Shown here: piece after piece, positions 51,278-56,222 of the stretch
Position numbering within the stretch: position 1 is the first letter of the stretch
How the letters are laid out: each line of letters starts with the position of its first letter
NCBI GenBank assembly: GCA_005879255.1
Contig: VBKY01000039.1
Span: 1 to 56,222, forward strand
Direction: 5' to 3'
DNA: 56,222 nt
Origin: Deltaproteobacteria bacterium
GTDB lineage: Bacteria; Desulfobacterota_B; Binatia; UBA9968
Position numbers and translations under genes: made by a program
The notes under the pieces: generated by a model
The model's input: the letters and a program-made list of their open reading frames with translations, nothing else
Database searches by the model: none
Told to the model about the DNA's origin: nothing

Positions 51278-52006
51278 ATGTCGTCTGGAACATGGCGTGG
51301 AACTGTCGGTGTAGTGAAACCAACTTACGGCTCGGGCTCGTTGGTGGAATTCATTCGACTTTTACCCGAAGGCGTCGGGTGCATTCCCATGTACGCCGGG
51401 ATCAAGGAACATTCCGAGCGTGGATATCTCGGCGCTTTAGAAACCTATAACGCTAAGGTCGCCGAGCTTGCCGAAATCGGCGTCGATCTGATTCATCCCG
51501 AAGGCGGCCCGCCGTTTATGGTCCGCGGCCACAAGGCAGAGCAGGAAATCGTCGGCGGCTGGGAAGAGAAATATAAAATTCCTATTTTCACCTCCGGGAT
51601 GTCACAAGCCGAAGCGCTGCGCGCCTTGGGCATCAAGAAATTCGTCGGCTGTACCTACTTCAGAGACAATAAACTCAACGGACTATTTGCACGCTACTTT
51701 AGCGATGCGGGGTTTGACGTGTTGGGGATGGAAGGAATGGATACCACGCCGTACGAAGCAAACAAGATCTCACCGGAGACGATCTACCAACACCTCAAAT
51801 CGTCATTCACCAAGCATGCGTCGGCGCAGGGAATTTACCTACTAGGCTCAGGCGCGTGGCAAGTGAAAGATATCGTCGCCGTGGAAAACGATCTGGGTGT
51901 TCCCGTTGTTCATCCCGTCGCCGCGCGCGTTTGGTACGTGCAAAAGAAGTTGCGGGTGAAAAATCCGATAAACGGTGCGAGCCGGTTGTTGGAGCAGGTA
52001 CCGTAG
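51278..52006 (+). CDS. Asp/Glu racemase-superfamily protein lacking the two catalytic Cys
   Basis: 242 residues. The fold is that of aryl-malonate decarboxylase/maleate isomerase: GTVGVVKPTYGSGSLVEFIR, then DLIHPEGGPPFM where the first catalytic Cys is expected, then a helix and KKFVGCTYFRDNKLNGLFAR. IYLLGSGAWQVKDIV stands where the second catalytic Cys is expected. Both canonical Cys positions read Gly/Ser, so the usual two-Cys racemase or isomerase chemistry is unlikely, and the protein may be a decarboxylase-like variant or a binding protein. GGAGG lies upstream. It is the only plus-strand gene inside the minus-strand catabolic row. Confidence 0.78.
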   Translation: MSSGTWRGTVGVVKPTYGSGSLVEFIRLLPEGVGCIPMYAGIKEHSERGYLGALETYNAKVAELAEIGVDLIHPEGGPPFMVRGHKAEQEIVGGWEEKYKIPIFTSGMSQAEALRALGIKKFVGCTYFRDNKLNGLFARYFSDAGFDVLGMEGMDTTPYEANKISPETIYQHLKSSFTKHASAQGIYLLGSGAWQVKDIVAVENDLGVPVVHPVAARVWYVQKKLRVKNPINGASRLLEQVP

Positions 52007-52073
52007 GAGATGAATAAACCCGTAGCGCGCTGCAGGGTATCGGAACTCAGCGATAAGATTTGTCTTAAAGTCG

Positions 52074-52147
52074 TCACCCCCGAATGTTTTTATCGGGGGT
52101 CCAGTTCCGAACCCGCCTGGATTTCTGCTTAAAGCATGCGGGAATGA
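52074..52147. repeat. REP doublet
   Basis: Hairpin acccccgaatgtttttatcgggggt (52075-52100) and a second unit cctggatttctgcttaaagc...ggaatgac (52116-52147). The second matches the right unit of the doublet at 14435 in its ends (cctggatt and ggaatgac). No gene is recognised in this 338-bp gap up to 52344. Confidence 0.55.
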
Positions 52148-52233
52148 CGGACTTCGGATAGGCAATTTACTTAAAGCAGCAAACTGCGGGGACCCAGGAG
52201 ATTGAATGTAAAGTGGAGGTCTTGAGTTTGTGG

Positions 52234-52325
52234 GATGGGTTGAGGCGCGAGCGAGCGGCGATACCTATCAACTTCTGCCGCGACCCGCATTGAAGAATGA
52301 TGGGTATCGCTTCGCTCCACCCATC
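52234..52325. repeat. GATGGGTATCGCTTCGCTCC REP-like pair
   Basis: A clear hairpin gatgggtatcgcttcgctcc with acccatc at 52299-52325 (7-bp stem). An inverted, diverged partner ggatgggttgaggcgcgagc begins near 52236. The motif is a common bacterial REP. Confidence 0.55.
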
Positions 52326-52344
52326 CTACGGATCAGGATTTTTC

Positions 52345-54232
52345 CTAATCCAACTGGCTCCACTCGGTGAATTCTTCGAGGCCGAGTTTCTCCAGCGTAT
52401 CTTTGAACGGCCTCCCGGTTCTCTCGTGTCTGCCGGACAAGCGATAGTATTCCCAAATCATTTCCGGCAACCACTTCGCAATTGTAAAACCTTTGTACTT
52501 GCCGTCGGGAATCGGTTCTAAGAATCGCGGGCCGACATCCTGCCAGTCGAAATCGGCGATCCAGCCGCGCTGGGTGCCGAAGAGGCTTTGGAGAACCATG
52601 CTGCGGTGGCCGGCGTCGAGTGCCTCGTCCATGGTAAAATTCCAACCGGTGATCGCGTTGAAGGCATCGACGATGCTGTTGAGGCCGTCAGCCTTTTGAT
52701 TCATTTGAGCGAACCAGCAACCGCCGAAGATACCGGTGAATTGCCGATATTGCTCCGAGAGTACATGCGACCAAGCCCAGCCATCGGGATTGTCGGCACT
52801 GAGTGGGCCCCAGTTTTCACGATGGCGCAGATCCGGCGGCGGCTTTGTCGAACCCCCGCCTTGGGGTTTCATGCCGCCGCTGGCGACCAGTTCGCGCAAC
52901 ATTTGTCCGAGCATGGGACGCCACTCGTGCATCGCCGGAGTGCCGCCTTTGGTATGCACCGCCCACTTGGGCGCGTCGCCGCCGATCGCTTCCGCAAGTT
53001 GCTTCGGCCCTTCGGCGAGCAAATTTCCCCAGCCACCCTTCGCGCCGCGCCGCCATGTCGAGCAGTTTTTCCGCAGCATCCACGTCGCCCCATTCGAGTT
53101 TCAACCCGTTCGTCTTCTCCGGACCGAGCAGGCCTTTTTCCCAGGCTTCGAAGGCCACACCGGCGCCGCAAGAAAAATGGCTGCACTCGATGCCGAGATC
53201 GTTAATGCGCTCGGCAAGGTAGAGCGCCGAGTTGCCTTTGATGCCAAGATTGAAAAAGGTGTCGAGCCACTCACCGCCGGCGTTGAAATGAAGCAGCGTG
53301 CCTTTGTGCCGCCCTTCGCCGATGGTCGCATCCCAGGGACATAGTCGAGCGCACTGAAAGCAGGGACGAAGGACGACATCGTTTTGGTCGAAGCCTTTGA
53401 TGTGAGCGGGCGAGAGCTCCGTGCTGCGCCAGTTTAAATTATTGAGCGCGCCCCAAGCTTCGCCGTGACCATACTTGGTCTTTTTCTTTTTTACGTCGTG
53501 TTGTTCGAGTAGTTTGCGCCAGCGCCAACCGGCGTCGACCAGCTTCGCCTTGTCGCGATAGCTTGGTCGCTTCGTGCCGTGAACGACGATCGCCTTGAGT
53601 TTTTTCGAGCCCAAGACTGCACCACCGCTGTGAGCGGCGAAGTGATTGTAGTCGTTGGCCAGCATCGCGGCGCGATTCAAGTTCTCGCCGGCGGGGCCGA
53701 TGCAGAGCACCTTTGCATCTTGATGGCCGACCGTGTCGCGCAAGCGATCTTCAGTCGCGCGCGTGCCCAAGCCCCAGAATTGCGCCGCGTCGCGCAGCTC
53801 GGCTTCGCCTTCATCGATGTAGAGATAAACCGGCTTCACCGCTGCGCCATTGAGAATAATTCCGTCGTATCCGGCGGCCTTGAGATACGTGCCCCAATAG
53901 CCGCTGGTCGCGCCCCGTCCCAGAGTATTGCCCGTGAGCGGGCTTAAATAGACCGCAGTCATCTTCGTGCCGCCGGGAGTAAAACCGTTGCCTGTCAGCG
54001 GGCCGGTCATCATGACGACAATATTTTCCGGACCGAGTGGCGTTGCATCGAGCGGCAGCTCGTTTAGCAAGATGTACAGAGCGAGCGCTTGACCGCCGAT
54101 GAATTTTTTCAAGATGGGTTCTTCAGGAAGATTTTCTTCACGCAAAGCGCCGGTGGTTAAGTCGACGCGCAGAATCTTGCCCATATAACCGCCGGGAAGT
54201 GGGGTTGTTCGGTGGGTTGGGAAAAGACTCAT
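52345..54232 (-). pseudogene. Aldehyde:ferredoxin oxidoreductase family gene, split by a frameshift
   Basis: Read together the two frames give about 629 residues, the normal AOR length. The N-terminal part (from ATG 54232, GAAAGG upstream; an internal ATG at 54184 fits the usual MGKILRVDLTTG start) holds the pterin-cofactor domain with GGTKMTAVYLSPLTGNTLGR, and the cluster Cys CFQCARLCPWD (Cys291, 294, 298). The C-terminal frame (from about 53040) holds NLLAEGPKQLAEAIGGDAPK and FGGCWFAQMNQK with the fourth cluster Cys. One extra G in gaaggg near 53035 explains the break. Tungsten-dependent AORs oxidise aldehydes or reduce acids. Could be a sequence error in an active gene. Confidence 0.85.
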
Positions 54233-54258
54233 GGTGGCAAACCTTTCTATCTTTTGAA

Positions 54259-54322
54259 TGTCATTTCGAGGCGAAGCCGAGAAATCTGAAGCGCGAGATC
54301 TCTCACTTCGTTCGAGATGACA
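54259..54322. repeat. TGTCATTTCGAGGCGAAGCC REP doublet
   Basis: Unit 54259-54287 (tgtcatttcgaggcgaagcc...gaaatct) and inverted unit 54295-54322 (gagatctctcacttcgttcg...agatgaca) are mirror copies with several mismatches. This is a well-known dispersed bacterial REP type. It sits between the AOR and SBP genes. Confidence 0.65.
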
Positions 54323-54397
54323 AGCAACAAGGTTGATGATCGGTCGGTCGATAATGCCGCACCTGCGAGCTCGCGTGTTGCGATCATTGCGCTTGAT

Positions 54398-55390
54398 CTA
54401 ACGTCCGCCGAAAATCGCGCGCATCTCTTCGCCGGCGGGGCCGTACTCTTTAGCCAGGCGTGGATCACTGGCGTATAGCTTTACGTTGCGCAGTGAAAAC
54501 ACTTGCGGGTCGATGTCACGGTGACTGGGGATCCGGCCCTGATCCCGTAGCATCCGTTGCCCCTCAGGCGAAAGTATGAAGCTCATAAGTAGTTTTCCCG
54601 CGCTCGGGTGCGGCGCGGCCTTTACTAAGGCGATGGGATGTACGTATGTGATCACCGGCTCGTCGAAGACATACTGAACCGGTGCGCCTTGGCCTTTGAT
54701 GCGCGCCGCGATGTGCGCGTACGTATTGCTGACGGCATGAAACTCGCCCGCGGCGAGGAGCTGGGCTGTAATATTATGACCGTCGCGCATGCCCGGCTGC
54801 TGTGCGGCGAGTGCCTTTATGTAATTGCGCGCTTTTTCTTTGCCCCATCGTCGCTGCAGATTCACGTACCACTCCGGATCTTGGAGATTGACGCCGATCC
54901 GGCCCTTCCATCGGGGCGCGAGGAGATCTTCATATTTCTTGGGGGCGTCGTTCGGGCGCACGAGTTGGGTATTGTAGGCCATCGAGTTGAGCAGTGAATG
55001 AACGTTGATCCAGTGACCTTCGGGGTCCTTGAAACCAGGGTCGTACGCCGATGCTTCCGGGGGAACAAACCTTTGGGTGAGGCCCGAGTCTTTCATGAGT
55101 TGCAATTGAAATCCCGCCGCAGTGACGACGTCCACCGCGAACCGTCCGGCTTTGGCCTCGGTGGCCGCGCGCTGCAAGACTCGCCCGCTCGTGCCGTGGT
55201 AGAACGACGGCTTGATGGGCGGATATTTTTTCTTGAATGCGTCAACTAAGGTTACGATTTGCTCGTTGTTGAGCGAACTGTAGAGCACCACCTCGCCCTC
55301 GGCCTTGGCCGACTCTTCGAGCGTGGCAGCGCACGCGCTCGCGACAGATGAGACCAATAGGACGTATAGGACAAATAGTCGTCGCATCAT
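54398..55390 (-). CDS. Extracellular solute-binding protein, family 1
   Basis: 330 residues from ATG 55390 (AGG just upstream; the frame opens at 55432). Signal peptide MMRRLFVLYVLLVSSVASAC (AA). Mature marks: GEVVLYSSLNNEQIVTLVDA, FKKKYPPIKPSFYHGTSGRV, LLAPRWKGRIGVNLQDPEWY and HPSAGKLLMSFILSPEGQRM. Iron/thiamine-type type II SBP. No permease or ATPase gene is adjacent. The distance to the next gene upstream is short, so they may share a transcript. Confidence 0.89.
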   Translation of the reverse strand: MMRRLFVLYVLLVSSVASACAATLEESAKAEGEVVLYSSLNNEQIVTLVDAFKKKYPPIKPSFYHGTSGRVLQRAATEAKAGRFAVDVVTAAGFQLQLMKDSGLTQRFVPPEASAYDPGFKDPEGHWINVHSLLNSMAYNTQLVRPNDAPKKYEDLLAPRWKGRIGVNLQDPEWYVNLQRRWGKEKARNYIKALAAQQPGMRDGHNITAQLLAAGEFHAVSNTYAHIAARIKGQGAPVQYVFDEPVITYVHPIALVKAAPHPSAGKLLMSFILSPEGQRMLRDQGRIPSHRDIDPQVFSLRNVKLYASDPRLAKEYGPAGEEMRAIFGGR

Positions 55391-55406
55391 CCTGGTGCAC
55401 GCGCGC

Positions 55407-56222
55407 TCAAACATGACCGACGAAGAGATCATCCATCGGCAACATCGTTTTCATCAGACCTTGTTCGATTTGGTAGCGATTGAGAGCGGCCAAAGAGCGC
55501 TTCTCGTTTTGGCCCATGACGTAAGCGTAAGGATCTTCGCCCAGCACGTCGCGTTCCTTGGCGTAGCCGGCGATTTCGTCGGCGGGCATGTACGGCGCGG
55601 CAGTGTCGCGGGCTTCCATAAAGGCGCGAGTCAATTTCGCTGGAAAGTCCGGATACCGTTGGGCTACTTCGCGGCGGATCGACAGGACATGCATGATCGG
55701 GTTGATGCCGGTTTGTTTGGTGTAGCGAATGATTTCATCATTGTCCTGGAAGAGCGGTTTTACCCCGGGGTAGGCGGCCATCATCTTCGGTGTTTCACCG
55801 CCGCCGAATAGTCCCAAGTAGCCCGAGTCGCCCGGAACGATGGCGCCGTGCAGTGCGCCTTCACTCAACATTTTGGAGAGTTGTACTTTTTCTTCTCCGA
55901 AAGGAGGAGGTGGCTCGATGCGCTCCACTTTTACCGGCAGCTCGTGACCGATGAAGACTTCTCTGCCGGAGACAAACCACTGCATGTCGGTCGTCTTGAT
56001 ATTGTGCGCATCGAGCAGATAACCGCGCGCCCAAACGACGGCGGTGGCGCCGTAGCGAAAGCAGCCGAATTTTTTGCCTTTCAGCTCTGACGGGTGCTCT
56101 AACTTTCCTTCACAATGATAGATATTTCTCTGGCGCGGGCCGCGCTCGAAGAAGACCGGAATTGCGAGCAGCTCTTGGCCTTTCTCAATGGCGCGGAGCA
56201 AGCTCGCCGCCGAGCACTCGCC
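55407..56222 (-). CDS. 4,5-dihydroxyphthalate decarboxylase-like SBP-fold protein, partial (5' end outside window)
   Basis: The frame is open to the right edge, reading GECSAASLLRAIEKGQELLA and so on. That aligns with GGELSISSYILARLRGVPLI of the protein at 14555, so this is a paralogue missing about 50 N-terminal residues. Further marks: LKGKKFGCFRYGATAVVWAR, MQWFVSGREVFIGHELPVKV and the closing IEQGLMKTMLPMDDLFVGHV. The group has an SBP type II fold. It is often annotated as a decarboxylase of aromatic diacids, but few members are tested. Confidence 0.75.
   Translation of the reverse strand, partial: GECSAASLLRAIEKGQELLAIPVFFERGPRQRNIYHCEGKLEHPSELKGKKFGCFRYGATAVVWARGYLLDAHNIKTTDMQWFVSGREVFIGHELPVKVERIEPPPPFGEEKVQLSKMLSEGALHGAIVPGDSGYLGLFGGGETPKMMAAYPGVKPLFQDNDEIIRYTKQTGINPIMHVLSIRREVAQRYPDFPAKLTRAFMEARDTAAPYMPADEIAGYAKERDVLGEDPYAYVMGQNEKRSLAALNRYQIEQGLMKTMLPMDDLFVGHV

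Noticed and set aside
1..56222. tRNA, rRNA or known riboswitch genes
   Set aside because: No cloverleaf, rRNA block or recognisable riboswitch core was seen by eye in any intergenic region; a covariance-model scan was not possible here.

Overview
The window (56,222 bp) looks like a chromosomal piece from an uncultured soil- or sponge-type bacterium. By eye GC is moderately high. The gene mix is dominated by orphan periplasmic substrate-binding proteins (SBPs) next to catabolic enzymes. That style is familiar from Candidatus Rokubacteria, Tectomicrobia, Binatia and similar deltaproteobacterial-adjacent lineages. The lineage is an inference from family content only; there is no rRNA, tRNA or CRISPR in the window.

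Layout. 0-2.1 kb: the 3' end of an amidohydrolase gene and an SBP. 2.6-5.1 kb: a split, convergent LigD pair (polymerase and ATP-dependent ligase). 5.7-7.7 kb: a GST and a family-1 SBP. 7.8-13.2 kb: a tandem duplication of an ExeA-type AAA+ ATPase with one membrane helix and an SH3-like tail. The second copy carries an in-frame array of about ten 21-residue repeats, and each copy ends in the tail of an SBP gene (a relic in unit A, a frameshifted full gene in unit B). 13.3-16.5 kb: three SBPs. 16.7-20.3 kb: tcuA-tcuB plus a TctC-type SBP. 20.6-22.5 kb: a small secreted collagen-like protein convergent with a metzincin-like lipoprotein. 22.6-30.9 kb: two divergent VOC/SBP pairs, one complete nitrate/taurine-type ABC operon, and an amidohydrolase. 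31-34.3 kb: a LysR regulator divergent from a pirin, an unknown protein and a methyltransferase. 34.8-38.6 kb: a cupin-SBP-cysteine hydrolase operon and a further SBP. 38.7-39.7 kb: a REP-associated tyrosine transposase (RAYT) element beside the relic of a thiamine-diphosphate (ThDP) enzyme gene. 39.8-46.4 kb: a ThuA protein with a tiny lipoprotein, a ThDP enzyme, and an iron-type ABC system whose ATPase gene is truncated. 46.5-54.2 kb: a catabolic island of two gentisate-dioxygenase-like bicupins, an ACMSD-like amidohydrolase, a DapA-like aldolase, an Asp/Glu-racemase-fold protein and a frameshifted aldehyde:ferredoxin oxidoreductase. The window closes with two more SBP-type genes, the last one cut by the edge.

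Fifteen SBP-type genes (plus one relic) share only two permease genes, one intact ABC ATPase and one truncated ABC ATPase. Most SBPs therefore either borrow transporters encoded elsewhere or act as sensors or binding proteins. The enzymes around them suggest scavenging of aromatic, carboxylic or other small organic acids. Intergenic DNA is rich in palindromic REP-like elements and in short 7-9-nt tandem repeats, often arranged as inverted arrays. Several genes carry single-base frameshifts (SBP near 12,955; SBP near 24,703; oxidoreductase near 53,035), which may be sequence errors or real decay.
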